A stretch of DNA of 54,912 nt. Source: Marinobacter sp. Its GTDB lineage: Bacteria > Pseudomonadota > Gammaproteobacteria > Pseudomonadales > Oleiphilaceae. Shown one piece after another: positions 9,753 through 19,187 of this stretch (position 1 is its first letter; each line of letters opens with the position of its first letter). The notes under the pieces were generated by a model that searched no databases, was not told where the DNA came from, and saw only the letters and a list, made by a program, of their open reading frames with translations. The stretch lies in contig JAKDUK010000010.1 in assembly GCA_030457765.1 (NCBI GenBank), positions 1-54,912 of the forward strand, given 5' to 3'. A program made the translations under genes and the position numbers.

Positions 9753-10238
9753 TCAGGATTTGAAATCGTCTGGCTTAGTGACCTTAAGCGCCCGCTCAAC
9801 CTGGTTTGATGTGAAGCCCCGGCGGGTAAAAAAGCGGGCTTGGCGCATTTTTTCGTCCCAATCAGCGCTCAGATCAGCCAGGCCGAAACGCTTTTCTCTC
9901 AACAAGGAGGCATTGCGAACCCAATCTGCATCAGCAAGTTCAGCAAGACACCCGGGAGTACGATGTATGCCTCGTTGTTGCAGCTCCGCTAGCACCTTCA
10001 CAGGGCCGTACCCTTGTTCAATACGATGACGGGAATACACCTCCGAAAAGCGGTCGTCATCTAACCAGCCCTCTTGCTCATAATCATCCAAAACCAACGA
10101 GATGATTGAACTATCAAGCTTACGTTGTCGTAACTTCTGCACAAGCTCATGCCGGCTATGTTCGCGGCGGGCGAGTAGTCTCAAGGCAACCGAGCGCGCT
10201 TTGTACTCCTGATCTTCGCTATTTTCCTGTTTTGTCAT
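9753..10238 (-). CDS. recX: Regulatory protein RecX
   Basis: A 161-residue RecX-family protein built of three-helix repeats: ALRLLARREHSRHELVQKL, the LDDYEQEGWLDDDRFSEVYSR block and the terminal FFTRRGFTSNQVERAL. RecX binds RecA filaments and limits recombinase activity. recX usually lies next to recA, and no recA is present here. It is instead between mltF and the DUF349 gene, convergent with mltF (24 bp apart) and divergent from DUF349. It may be the genome's only recX or an additional paralogue; the window cannot decide. Confidence 0.9.
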   Translation of the reverse strand: MTKQENSEDQEYKARSVALRLLARREHSRHELVQKLRQRKLDSSIISLVLDDYEQEGWLDDDRFSEVYSRHRIEQGYGPVKVLAELQQRGIHRTPGCLAELADADWVRNASLLREKRFGLADLSADWDEKMRQARFFTRRGFTSNQVERALKVTKPDDFKS

Positions 10239-10381
10239 TCAGCCCTTCCCGCAAACGCTCACAAAACGCTAGACTAGCCCCGCGTTTCATATGTACCCGG
10301 CTCTTTGGTAAGCGCCGATGGCCGGTGCCGGCTTACTTTGCCCGACACCGCAGACTGGTTTCAATCCCTAAGGATATCTTC

Positions 10382-12841
10382 ATGGCTGCATTCTTCCAGA
10401 AACTGTTCAAATCCCGCAAACCCGCAACGCCCGCTCGCAAGGCTTCAGCCCGCACGCAGCCAACCGTCGCACCGGCTGAAGACAAGCGTGCAGAATTGAG
10501 ACAGGAACAGCTTCAGACCCTACAAACCTCTCCAACTCAAGATACAGCGGCAGATTTGGCTATCGAGGGGCTAACGGCAGACATCCGCTTCAAAGCGGCT
10601 GGCCTTCTACAAAATGCCGAGCTCCTTCAACGAGTACAAAAGCAGGCAAAAGGGCGCGACAAGCGCGTGTACCAAGAGGTGCGACACAAACTGCAAACTA
10701 TTCGCGAAGAACAGTCTCAACAAGAAGCTATTTCCGGAACCATCACGTCGCTGATCCGCAACGCCCGCGACCAGGCAAAAAGCGACGACACAAAACTCTA
10801 TGGTGCTCGCCTCGACGCGCTCCTTGATCAGTGGGCTGCAATAGAGGCCAATGCAACAGCCGAGCAAATGAGCGAATTTCTCGAGCACGCTCACCTTTGC
10901 CGTGAGCGCCTTGCAGATATACGAGCAGCTCAGGATGCAGAGAAGCATCAGCGTGAACAACATCTTCAGCGGGAAGAAACCCTGGAGCTGATGGCCCGAA
11001 CCCTGGCTGAGCTAAAACAACAACCCACTGAAACACTTGCCTCCCTGGCCTCTCTCGATGCTCTCCAGAAAACCCAGGAAAACAGGTGGCGGGAAGCAAC
11101 CCGCGACACCCAGGTTGAAAAACAGCAACAGAAAACCTACGAAGCCGCCATGATGGCACTGCGTAACTATATTAATGCAATACGACATATCGGCCAGGCC
11201 AAGGAATCACTACTCGCTATCGCTGCGATTGACCATCAGAACGCCGGCCCCGACGATCAGAAGCGTGCATCGGATTTGCTGAAAGATATTAATTGGCCTG
11301 AAGGCTTTCCTTCCCCCGATTTGCTGACCCCTGTAAACAAACTCGCAGGGAAACCCAAAGTGCCGGCACAAAGCAGCAACAATCAAAAACAGCAACAAGT
11401 TTTTGCGGATGATCTAAAAGCGGCCTTGGATCAACTAGAAAAAGCCCTTGAAGCTAAGCAACTCAAAGAATCCCGGCAACTTCTGAAAACCGTACAACAG
11501 CACCTAAAAAACCTCGATCACCGTAATAGCAAAACTTTTCAGGCCCGCGTGCAATTGCTCACCGGCCAGCTCAGGGATTTGACTGACTGGCAAGGGTTTG
11601 CCACCGAACCCAAACAGATTGCCCTGTGTGAACAAATGGAATATCTGGCCGAGCAACCTATGGAACCGGAAGCAAAATCCGAGCGCATAAAGGAACTTCA
11701 AAAAGAATGGAGGGAATTGGGCGGTTCGTCAGACCGCATGTTGTGGTCACGTTTTAAGCAGGCCTCTGACGAAGCATACGAACCGTGTAAAACGTATTTT
11801 AAAGCCAAATCTGGCTTGAAACAGGCCAATCTTGAGAAACGCAAAACAATCTGCGCCGAGCTGGAACATTTTGTGGGTGCGATTGACTGGAACACTATAG
11901 ATTGGAAAGCCGTCGAACACATTCTGCAGACCGCGCGCCAAGAGTGGAAAGCGGCTTGGCCGGTAGAGTTCCGGGACAATCGCCAGATACAAAAACAGTT
12001 TGATGAGTTACTCAAAAAACTCGAGGCGCCCATTAACCAGGAGCGTGAGAAAAACGAAGCGCTGAAGAAAACCATCGTTGAGCAGGCGCAGGCTTTGACG
12101 GCGCATGACCCTCTGCACGAGGCCATGAATAAAGCGAAAGCACTACAGGCAGACTGGAAGGCCGTCGGAATCACCCGACACCGGGAGGACCGGAAGTTAT
12201 GGCAAGCATTTCGTAAAGCCTGTGACGAAATATTTGCCCGCCGCGACGCCGAACGCTCGGAGCAGCAACAAGTGGCGAAAGAAGCTGATAACGCGGCAGA
12301 AACCGTACTCCAACAGATTGCCGATGTAAGCGCTAGCCAAGACGAGCAGGCATTGAGAGAGGCAACTACTGCCCTTCAAAACCTGGATGCGTCGCAAGCG
12401 TCAGCGACCACAAAGGAACAAATCCAGAGAGAAAAACATCGGCTAAGCCAAGCTATTGAAGCGCAAAAACTCAAAACGAGTATCGCTGAATGGCAGGCGC
12501 TTATACTTGCCCGCATAGAGGGCAACGTGCCAACGGATACCCTACCAAGCAAATGGTTAACCCTCGCAGAAAGCGTGGGCGAGCTGAATGAACAAGAGAT
12601 AGTCATTCGGGCGGAAATTCTTGCTGGCATACCATCGCCCGAGACGGACCAGACAAAGCGCATGGAGATACAAGTTCAACGACTAACTGAAGGCATGGGA
12701 TCTACCGAGAAAACCAACAATGCTCTGCGAGGCATTGAAGGCCTGGTAGCCGCTTGGTGCACCAAACGTGCAGAACAAGGTGCGGATCCTTCACTGGCGA
12801 GTCGTTTGAACAAGGCACTGGACAGCCTGGTAAAAAACTGA
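10382..12841 (+). CDS. DUF349 domain-containing coiled-coil protein
   Basis: The 819-residue protein starts at ATG 10382 (MAAFFQKLFKSRK) and is soluble, with no signal peptide or membrane segment. It is rich in Gln, Lys, Glu and Ala and largely helical or coiled coil. DUF349-type segments recur in the C-terminal half: ELQKEWRELGGSSDRMLWSRFKQASDEAYEPC, ARQEWKAAWPVEFRDNRQIQKQFDELL, and LQADWKAVGITRHREDRKLWQAFRKACDEIF. The molecular function of DUF349 proteins is unknown to me. The frame is open 92 codons further upstream, but that part overlaps the divergent recX and looks noncoding. Its stop is 12 bp from that of the convergent ComFB-like gene. Confidence 0.85.
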   Translation: MAAFFQKLFKSRKPATPARKASARTQPTVAPAEDKRAELRQEQLQTLQTSPTQDTAADLAIEGLTADIRFKAAGLLQNAELLQRVQKQAKGRDKRVYQEVRHKLQTIREEQSQQEAISGTITSLIRNARDQAKSDDTKLYGARLDALLDQWAAIEANATAEQMSEFLEHAHLCRERLADIRAAQDAEKHQREQHLQREETLELMARTLAELKQQPTETLASLASLDALQKTQENRWREATRDTQVEKQQQKTYEAAMMALRNYINAIRHIGQAKESLLAIAAIDHQNAGPDDQKRASDLLKDINWPEGFPSPDLLTPVNKLAGKPKVPAQSSNNQKQQQVFADDLKAALDQLEKALEAKQLKESRQLLKTVQQHLKNLDHRNSKTFQARVQLLTGQLRDLTDWQGFATEPKQIALCEQMEYLAEQPMEPEAKSERIKELQKEWRELGGSSDRMLWSRFKQASDEAYEPCKTYFKAKSGLKQANLEKRKTICAELEHFVGAIDWNTIDWKAVEHILQTARQEWKAAWPVEFRDNRQIQKQFDELLKKLEAPINQEREKNEALKKTIVEQAQALTAHDPLHEAMNKAKALQADWKAVGITRHREDRKLWQAFRKACDEIFARRDAERSEQQQVAKEADNAAETVLQQIADVSASQDEQALREATTALQNLDASQASATTKEQIQREKHRLSQAIEAQKLKTSIAEWQALILARIEGNVPTDTLPSKWLTLAESVGELNEQEIVIRAEILAGIPSPETDQTKRMEIQVQRLTEGMGSTEKTNNALRGIEGLVAAWCTKRAEQGADPSLASRLNKALDSLVKN

Positions 12842-12853
12842 GCATTCAGGGCT

Positions 12854-13117
12854 CTATTCCCGCTGATGCTCAGTTACAAAATCCCTGGCGCCTTGCACAG
12901 CCGCCAGGGATTTGTCTTTCATACCTCTGAGCTCTTCATCCGCGAGATAAAACATCATATCGATAGTGTGCCTGTAATACCGGGGGGGTAACCGGTTCAA
13001 AGCCACACACATAACGTCGGTCAGAAAGTCTGCGGTATCCCCCGGTTGCCTCGTTGCATCAATGGCGTCCACAACCAAGCGTTCATAAAAGTTATCGATG
13101 GCATCTCTGTAAGACAT
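12854..13117 (-). CDS. ComFB-like late competence protein family
   Basis: An 87-residue protein resembling the ComFB family, named from the Bacillus comF operon. Visible features are the segment DFLTDVMCVALNRLPPRYYRHTIDMMFYL and an acidic helical rest. Recent work on cyanobacterial ComFB-type proteins links them to cyclic di-nucleotide binding, but whether this holds here is unknown. A ribosome site (GGAGG) precedes the ATG at 13115-13117. The 3' end faces the DUF349 gene; an imperfect inverted repeat (arms 12839-12845 and 12866-12872) lies in the convergent gap and may act as a transcript end. Confidence 0.75.
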   Translation of the reverse strand: MSYRDAIDNFYERLVVDAIDATRQPGDTADFLTDVMCVALNRLPPRYYRHTIDMMFYLADEELRGMKDKSLAAVQGARDFVTEHQRE

Positions 13118-13220
13118 GACATTTTACCTCCTGAATCCATTTGAGAGCACCTGAAAAAGATCTGCGTCACCCCTAAACATAGAAGCAGCGATCTGGCCTG
13201 TCACTGTGTCTGAGCAATTT

Positions 13221-13237
13221 TGCCAATCCGATTGGCA
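13221..13237. promoter_or_regulatory. Perfect palindrome upstream of the beta-oxidation genes
   Basis: TGCCAAT-CCG-ATTGGCA is a perfect 7+3+7 inverted repeat, 90 bp before the thiolase start, in the 210-bp gap with the ComFB-like gene. It looks like a repressor operator. It does not match the PsrA operator I know (GAAAC-N4-GTTTC). A similar palindrome occurs before prc. Confidence 0.4.
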
Positions 13238-13327
13238 GGCCGCGTCATTACCCACACGACTAACTAAGGGCTATGGTGGTACCTATCGTAAACAAATCCC
13301 GAAACAACAATCACCAGAGGACAAGCA

Positions 13328-14536
13328 ATGACCACCGAGGCGTATATCTTCGATGCGGTCCGCACTCCCAGAGGGCGTGGAAAAAAAGACGGCTCACTGC
13401 ATAGCGTTAAGCCAATTACATTGCTGACCACGGTGCTAAACGCACTGCAGCAGAGAAACAACCTGGATACCGCCCAAGTAGACGATATTGTTCTTGGTTG
13501 CGTCACAGCCGTAGGCGACCAGGGTGCAGATATCGCCAAAACCGCTGCCCTTGCCGCTGATTGGGACGAGAAAGTCTCAGGCGTAACTCTCAACCGCTTC
13601 TGCGCATCTGGCCTGGAGGCCGTAAACCTGGCGGCCATGAAAGTTCGCTCTGGCTGGGAAGATCTGATTGTTGCCGGTGGCGTAGAGTCTATGTCACGCA
13701 TTCCGATGGGCTCTGATGGCGGTGCCTGGGCCATGGACCCACAAACCAACATGCACACGGGCTTTATGCCCCAGGGCATTGGCGCAGACCTAATCGCCAC
13801 TCTGGAGGGCTTCAGCCGTGAAGACGTAGACGGCTTTGCGGTGAAATCACAGCAAAAAGCAGCCAATGCCTGGAAGAACAACTACTTCGCCAAATCGATC
13901 GTGCCGGTTACCGACCACAGTGGCGTGGTTATTCTCGACCAAGATGAGCACGTTAGAGGCGACACCACCGTAGAGTCCCTTTCCGGCCTGAAGCCTTCTT
14001 TCCAGATGATGGGCGAAATGGGCTTCAACAGCGTAGCCCGTGAAAAATACCACTACGTAGAAACCATCAACCACGTGCACCACGCAGGCAACTCTTCAGG
14101 CATGGTAGACGGTGCAACGGGCATACTGATTGGCAGTGAAGAAAAAGGGAAAGCCCTAGGTTTAAAACCACGTGCTCGCATTGTTGCTACGGCAGTGACC
14201 AGCTCAGACCCCACCATCATGCTCACCGGCCCAGCCCCCGCTACCCGCAAGGCACTGGAAAAGGCTGGCATGACGGTTGACCAGGTTGACCTGTTCGAAG
14301 TAAACGAAGCCTTTGCCTCTGTGGTAATGCGCTTCCAAAAGGAACTCTCGGTTCCAGATGAAAAAGTGAACGTAAACGGCGGAGCAATCGCCATGGGCCA
14401 CCCTCTGGGTGCGACCGGCGCGATGATTGTCGGCACTTTGCTGGATGAATTGGAGCGTCGTGACTTGCGCTTCGGCCTGGCTACTTTGTGCGTCGGCGGC
14501 GGCATGGGCATTGCCACCATCATTGAGCGGGTCTGA
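13328..14536 (+). CDS. Acetyl-CoA C-acyltransferase (thiolase, beta-oxidation beta subunit type)
   Basis: A 402-residue thiolase that would cleave 3-ketoacyl-CoA to acetyl-CoA and a shortened acyl-CoA. The catalytic residues are visible: Cys92 ([11 protein letters not shown]), His358 ([11 protein letters not shown]) and Cys388 (LCVGGGMG). The motif [12 protein letters not shown] is typical. The ATG has an AGAGGA ribosome site. The gene is 31 bp upstream of the multifunctional hydratase/dehydrogenase, so the two probably form the alpha2-beta2 oxidation complex. I leave the symbol blank because FadA, FadI and related paralogues cannot be separated by eye. Confidence 0.93.
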   Translation: MTTEAYIFDAVRTPRGRGKKDGSLHSVKPITLLTTVLNALQQRNNLDTAQVDDIVLGCVTAVGDQGADIAKTAALAADWDEKVSGVTLNRFCASGLEAVNLAAMKVRSGWEDLIVAGGVESMSRIPMGSDGGAWAMDPQTNMHTGFMPQGIGADLIATLEGFSREDVDGFAVKSQQKAANAWKNNYFAKSIVPVTDHSGVVILDQDEHVRGDTTVESLSGLKPSFQMMGEMGFNSVAREKYHYVETINHVHHAGNSSGMVDGATGILIGSEEKGKALGLKPRARIVATAVTSSDPTIMLTGPAPATRKALEKAGMTVDQVDLFEVNEAFASVVMRFQKELSVPDEKVNVNGGAIAMGHPLGATGAMIVGTLLDELERRDLRFGLATLCVGGGMGIATIIERV

Positions 14537-14567
14537 CCCCACACTTTTTCTGTTAGGAGAACCAATT

Positions 14568-16718
14568 ATGAGTGCCATCCACTACGAACTGGGTTCAGAT
14601 CAGATTCTGACCCTCACCATAGATATGCCAGGTCAGTCCGCGAACACCATGAACGCGGCCTTCCGTGAAGCTCTCGACGAAACCGTTAACAAGGTTCACG
14701 GCGATCTGGACAACATTCGTGGCATTATCGTTGCCTCTGCCAAGAAAACCTTTTTTGCAGGTGGCGACCTGAACGAAATCCACAAGGTTACCCGCGACGA
14801 CGCTCAAGCCTTTGAAGATATGGTCAACGCCATGAAAGCCCAGATGCGGGCTCTGGAAACCTGTGGCAAGCCCGTAGTTGCCGCCATCAACGGCACAGCT
14901 CTGGGCGGTGGATTGGAAATTGCCCTAGCCTGCCACCACCGGGTAGTTCTGAACGACAGCAGCATTCAGCTGGGTCTTCCTGAAGTAACGCTTGGATTAC
15001 TGCCCGGCGGCGGTGGTACTCAGCGCCTGCCAAGAATGATTGGCCTGGAAGCGGCGTTCCCGCTTCTGATGGAAGGCAAGAAGCTGCGCCCGAAAGCCGC
15101 GCTGAAAGCCGGCATGATTGACGAGCTGGCTGAATCCTTAGACGACATGATGGCCAAAGCCAGGGCCTTTATTGAGGCCAATCCTAAATGCCAACAGCCT
15201 TGGGACAAAAAAGGTTTCAAGTTGCCAGGCGGCGCACCTCATCACCCAGCCATGGCACAGAAGCTGGCCATTGCGCCTGCCATGCTGAAGCAAAAAACCA
15301 AAGGCTGCTACCCAGCGCCAGAACGCATCATGTCGGCCGCTGTTGAAGGTGCCCAGGTAGATTTCGATAGCGGCAGCTTGATCGAAACCCGCTATTTCGC
15401 AGAGCTGGTGATTGGCCAGGTTGCCAAAAACATGACGGGCACTTTCTGGTTCCAGCTAAATCACATTAATGCCGGCGGCAGCCGCCCTGAAGGCGTAGAG
15501 AAAGAAACCTTCACAAAAGTCGGTGTATTGGGCGCGGGCATGATGGGTGCAGGTATCGCCTACTCCACTGCCAGCCGTGGCATGGAAGTGGTTCTTAAAG
15601 ACGTTTCTTCTGAGAGCGCAGAAAAAGGCAAGAGCTATTCTGAAGACCTGCTGGCGAAAAAAGTCAGTCGTGGTCGTATGACCGAAGAGAAAAAGGCACA
15701 AGTGTTAGACCGCATTAAGGCCACAGACTCTGCTGCAGACCTGGAAGGTTGTGATCTGGTCATCGAAGCTGTATTTGAAGACAGCGATCTGAAAGCCAAA
15801 GTGACTGCAGAAGCTGAGCCAAAGCTGGCCAAGAAGGGTATCTTTGCGTCTAACACGTCAACCATCCCCATCACTCAGTTGGCCAGAGCCTCTAACAAGC
15901 CAGAAAACTTTATTGGGCTGCACTTCTTCTCACCCGTAGACAAAATGATGCTTGTAGAGATCATTGTTGGCGAGCAAACCTCGGATGAGACCCTGGCAAG
16001 AGCATTCGATTACGTTCAGCAGATTGGTAAGATTCCAGTAGTTGTGAACGACAGCCGTGGCTTCTTCACTTCCCGCGTATTTGGCACCTTTGTTAATGAA
16101 GGTATCTGCATGTTGGACGAAGGTATTCACCCGGCCAGTATCGACAACGCAGGTTTGCTGGCTGGCATGCCCGTAGGCCCGCTAACGATCACTGACGAAG
16201 TCAGCCTGACGCTGATCCAGCACGTTCGCGATCAAAGCAAAAAGGATGTAGAAGCCGCCGGCGGCACCTGGAATACACACCCAGCAGAAGCCATTGTCGA
16301 CCAGATGGTTAACGACCACGGGCGCAAAGGCAAAGCAGCGGGTGCTGGTTTCTACGACTACCCTGCCAAAGGCAAGAAGCACTTCTGGCCAGAGCTTGAA
16401 ACACTCTATGTAGACCAGACTAAGGCCAGCCAGGTAAAGCTGCAGGATTTGAAAGACCGCATCCTGTTTATTCAGGCGATTGAAACCGTTCGCTGCCTGG
16501 AAGAAGGTGTATTGCGCACCGTAGAAGATGCCAACATTGGCAGTATCTTTGGCATTGGATACGCACCCTGGACTGGCGGTGCCATACAATTTATTAATCA
16601 GTATGGTGTGAGGGCGTTTGCAGAACGAGCCAAAGAACTGGCCGCAAGCCACGGCGAGCGTTTTGCCCCGCCGGCGCTGCTGCTTGAGCACGCAGAGCAA
16701 GAAAAACTGTTCACCTAA
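14568..16718 (+). CDS. Fatty oxidation complex alpha subunit: enoyl-CoA hydratase / 3-hydroxyacyl-CoA dehydrogenase
   Basis: This 716-residue bifunctional enzyme (FadB/FadJ class) hydrates enoyl-CoA and oxidises the 3-hydroxyacyl-CoA formed. The N-terminal crotonase domain (about 1-290) holds the oxyanion motif GTALGGGLE and the two acidic residues Glu117 and Glu139 (LPEVTLG). A Rossmann motif GVLGAGMMGAGIA begins near residue 317, followed by the dehydrogenase domains with the HFFSPVDKMMLVEII segment. The Glu117-Glu139 gap is two residues longer than in E. coli FadB. The start is ATG 14568 with TTAGGAGA upstream; the open frame extends upstream inside the thiolase gene but is not used. It is cotranscribed with the thiolase. 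Confidence 0.94.
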   Translation: MSAIHYELGSDQILTLTIDMPGQSANTMNAAFREALDETVNKVHGDLDNIRGIIVASAKKTFFAGGDLNEIHKVTRDDAQAFEDMVNAMKAQMRALETCGKPVVAAINGTALGGGLEIALACHHRVVLNDSSIQLGLPEVTLGLLPGGGGTQRLPRMIGLEAAFPLLMEGKKLRPKAALKAGMIDELAESLDDMMAKARAFIEANPKCQQPWDKKGFKLPGGAPHHPAMAQKLAIAPAMLKQKTKGCYPAPERIMSAAVEGAQVDFDSGSLIETRYFAELVIGQVAKNMTGTFWFQLNHINAGGSRPEGVEKETFTKVGVLGAGMMGAGIAYSTASRGMEVVLKDVSSESAEKGKSYSEDLLAKKVSRGRMTEEKKAQVLDRIKATDSAADLEGCDLVIEAVFEDSDLKAKVTAEAEPKLAKKGIFASNTSTIPITQLARASNKPENFIGLHFFSPVDKMMLVEIIVGEQTSDETLARAFDYVQQIGKIPVVVNDSRGFFTSRVFGTFVNEGICMLDEGIHPASIDNAGLLAGMPVGPLTITDEVSLTLIQHVRDQSKKDVEAAGGTWNTHPAEAIVDQMVNDHGRKGKAAGAGFYDYPAKGKKHFWPELETLYVDQTKASQVKLQDLKDRILFIQAIETVRCLEEGVLRTVEDANIGSIFGIGYAPWTGGAIQFINQYGVRAFAERAKELAASHGERFAPPALLLEHAEQEKLFT

Positions 16719-16727
16719 CAGGTCGAA

Positions 16728-16752
16728 GTGGCGGGGGTATACCCTCCGCCAC
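16728..16752 (+). terminator. Hairpin after the beta-oxidation pair
   Basis: GTGGCGG (16728-16734) pairs with CCGCCAC (16746-16752), and an inner GGG/CCC lengthens the stem around a TATA loop. It lies 10 bp after the alpha-subunit stop. The following tract (ACTCTTT) is only weakly T-rich, so termination may be partial or Rho-assisted. Confidence 0.55.
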
Positions 16753-16969
16753 ACTCTTTGCCCGCAGAACCCAACACTGAACGCACCCAGCTCTTGCCCT
16801 CACACTCCCCGTTTTACGCAAACCTGTCGAACTTCTCTTGAAATTTCACGCGTTTTTACGTTAGCTCGGCGAGTTTATGGACAGATTGTCACGAACCGAT
16901 ACGCACTGCCTATAGCAACGGGTGTAGCCCTTGCCTACAATAATTATATAAGCCCACGGGTTAGCCGAT

Positions 16970-16987
16970 TGCCAGATTTGTCTGGCA
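16970..16987. promoter_or_regulatory. Inverted repeat in the prc leader
   Basis: TGCCAGA-TTTG-TCTGGCA is a perfect 7+4+7 inverted repeat 29 bp before the prc start. It shares the outer TTGCCA...TGGCAGG with the palindrome at 13221-13237. It could be an operator or an RNA hairpin close to the ribosome site (AGGT at 17005-17008). The rest of the gap 16753-16969 shows only A/T-rich promoter-like sequence around 16930-16960. Confidence 0.35.
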
Positions 16988-17015
16988 GGTACCCAGCATC
17001 GTCAGGTATGTCTAT

Positions 17016-19187
17016 ATGACCATCGCGGAAAGAACATCTGTCCGTCACGCGCCTTTCAAAGCCGGCCGGATGGGTGTGTGCAAAGCGCTCACCGTCGCCC
17101 TCCTGCTGTCAGCACCGTTTGCAGTACAAGCAAAAGCAACCGAGCCGGAAGCGTATACGCCCGTTGCACCAACGATTGATCAGGCACGAGCCAACATTCT
17201 CATTGCCAGACAACTGCAATTCACACACTTTCGCGATCTGGGGATCAGCGACAAGCTTTCCGGTGATGTATTTGATGCCTACCTGAATTACCTGGACGGC
17301 CAGCGCGTTTATCTGATGAAAAGCGATATTCTGGCTCTCAACAAAATTAAAAGTCGTTTAGGGTCGGCCCTTAAAACAGGCCAACTACAACCGGGCTTTG
17401 ACATTTACAACCTGGTTCAGAAGCGGGTGATAGAACGCCTTCAATTTGCCCTTAAAACCCTGGATGCGGGCATAGAAAACCTGGATTTCAGTTCCAACGA
17501 GAACATCCTGCTTGATCGCTCTGAGGCAGAGTGGGAGCCAAATGAACAAGCGCTTGATGAATTATGGAAAAAACGCATTAAAAACGCGGTGTTAGCGCAA
17601 CGACTTAACGGCACAGACGATGAAGCCATTACAGACACTCTCAAGCGCCGCTACGAAGGCCAGCTCAAGCGGGCGTACCAGGCCCGCAGCGAAGACGCTT
17701 TTCAAGCCTACATGAACGCATTCACCGGCATGTGGGACCCGCACACCTCCTATTTCTCGCCACGCACCTCTGAAAACTTCAACATCAACATGAGTCTTTC
17801 TCTGGAAGGTATTGGTGCGGTTCTGCAGGCAGACAACGAGTACACCAAGGTAGTCAGGCTGGTTCCGGGTGGCCCGGCATCCAAGCAAGGCCAGCTTAAA
17901 CCGGCCGACCGAATTGTCTCAGTGACACAGGAAGGCGAAAAGCCGGTTAACGTGATCGGCTGGCGCCTGGATGAGGTGGTGGATCTTATCCGAGGGCCGC
18001 GCAACTCGGTGGTTACCCTTGAAGTCGTGCCTGCCAGCGCAACCGATGAAACCCTGACCAAGTCTATCGCCATCAGCCGTGACGAAGTAAAACTTGAAGA
18101 ACAAAGCGCCAGCAAAGACACCATCGAACTTCAGCGGAACGGCGAAAAATACACCATTGGTGTAATTACTATTCCTACGTTTTACGCCGATTTTCGGGCA
18201 ATGCAGGCAGGAGACCCCAATTACAAAAGCACGACCCGGGATGTGCGCAAACTGATTGACGAGCTGCAGCAGGATGGAGTCAACGGCTTGGTAATAGACC
18301 TCCGCAACAATGGCGGTGGCGCCTTACACGAGGCAAATGACCTGGTTGGTCTATTTATCGATACCGGCCCTACGGTACAGATTCGCAACTCAAGCAACGA
18401 AGTTCAGGTTCTTAACGACGAAGATGCGTCTGTGTCCTACGATGGGCCATTAGTGGTGCTCACCAACCGCATGAGCGCCTCGGCTTCAGAGATTTTTGCC
18501 GGCGCTATCCAGGATTATGGCCGCGGTCTGGTGGTTGGTTCACAAACGTTTGGCAAGGGTACAGTGCAAGCTGTTCGGCCACTCAACCATGGCCAACTCA
18601 AAATTACCCAGTCGAAGTTCTACCGCGTATCCGGTGGTTCAACCCAGCACAAAGGCGTGATTCCGGATATCGAGATACCTTCGCGTATCGACAAAACCCG
18701 TATCGGTGAGGATGCGCTGGACCATGCCCTACCCTGGGATCAGATCGATGCAGTGCCACATACCCGTTATTTCGATTTTAGCGGCATTATCGAAAATCTG
18801 CGCAAGCGCCACGAGAATCGCTTCGACAGCAGCCCGGAGTTCAGCCTCCTTCAGCAGGAAATCAATTTTCTGAAAGAGCAGCGCCAACGAAAGGCCGTTA
18901 GCCTTAATCTTAGCGAGCGCACTACCCAGCAGGAACAAATCGAGCGCACCAGATTGACTATCGCCAACGCTCGCCGAGAGCTCCGTGGCAAGGATACGTT
19001 CGAGTCTTTGGACGAGCTTGAAGACTGGCAGGATCAGCAGGCGGCAGATCCCGGGTCTACCGACGAAGAATTGGACTTTGTGATTCGCGAGGGCGGAGAC
19101 ATCATGGCAGACATGCTTGAACTGGATAGCCGGATGGCCTCCATTTTAACGCCACAGCAATTTGCAGCTCAGGCCGAGTCCAGGTAG
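17016..19187 (+). CDS. prc: Carboxy-terminal processing periplasmic protease (Tsp/Prc)
   Basis: Prc degrades or trims periplasmic proteins, recognising unstructured C-termini. The 723-residue product is close to E. coli Prc (682) and begins with a signal peptide ending near AVQAKA (residues 35-40). The order is N-terminal helical region, PDZ domain (about 255-345; SLEGIGAVLQ, PGGPASKQGQLKPADRI), protease core with the inferred Ser489-Lys514 dyad (MSASASE and TFGKGTV), then a C-terminal helical domain. A second in-frame ATG at 17070 would give a shorter signal sequence. The stop codon TAG overlaps the GTG start of the next gene by 1 bp, indicating translational coupling to the HTH regulator. 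Confidence 0.95.
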   Translation: MTIAERTSVRHAPFKAGRMGVCKALTVALLLSAPFAVQAKATEPEAYTPVAPTIDQARANILIARQLQFTHFRDLGISDKLSGDVFDAYLNYLDGQRVYLMKSDILALNKIKSRLGSALKTGQLQPGFDIYNLVQKRVIERLQFALKTLDAGIENLDFSSNENILLDRSEAEWEPNEQALDELWKKRIKNAVLAQRLNGTDDEAITDTLKRRYEGQLKRAYQARSEDAFQAYMNAFTGMWDPHTSYFSPRTSENFNINMSLSLEGIGAVLQADNEYTKVVRLVPGGPASKQGQLKPADRIVSVTQEGEKPVNVIGWRLDEVVDLIRGPRNSVVTLEVVPASATDETLTKSIAISRDEVKLEEQSASKDTIELQRNGEKYTIGVITIPTFYADFRAMQAGDPNYKSTTRDVRKLIDELQQDGVNGLVIDLRNNGGGALHEANDLVGLFIDTGPTVQIRNSSNEVQVLNDEDASVSYDGPLVVLTNRMSASASEIFAGAIQDYGRGLVVGSQTFGKGTVQAVRPLNHGQLKITQSKFYRVSGGSTQHKGVIPDIEIPSRIDKTRIGEDALDHALPWDQIDAVPHTRYFDFSGIIENLRKRHENRFDSSPEFSLLQQEINFLKEQRQRKAVSLNLSERTTQQEQIERTRLTIANARRELRGKDTFESLDELEDWQDQQAADPGSTDEELDFVIREGGDIMADMLELDSRMASILTPQQFAAQAESR

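Noticed and set aside
13264..13881. Minus-strand frame of about 205 codons opposite the thiolase gene
   Set aside because: Antisense to a clear enzyme gene with all catalytic residues; composition typical of a reverse-frame shadow.
16182..16754. Minus-strand frame of about 190 codons opposite the beta-oxidation alpha subunit
   Set aside because: Shadow of the coding strand; no ribosome site and no family resemblance.
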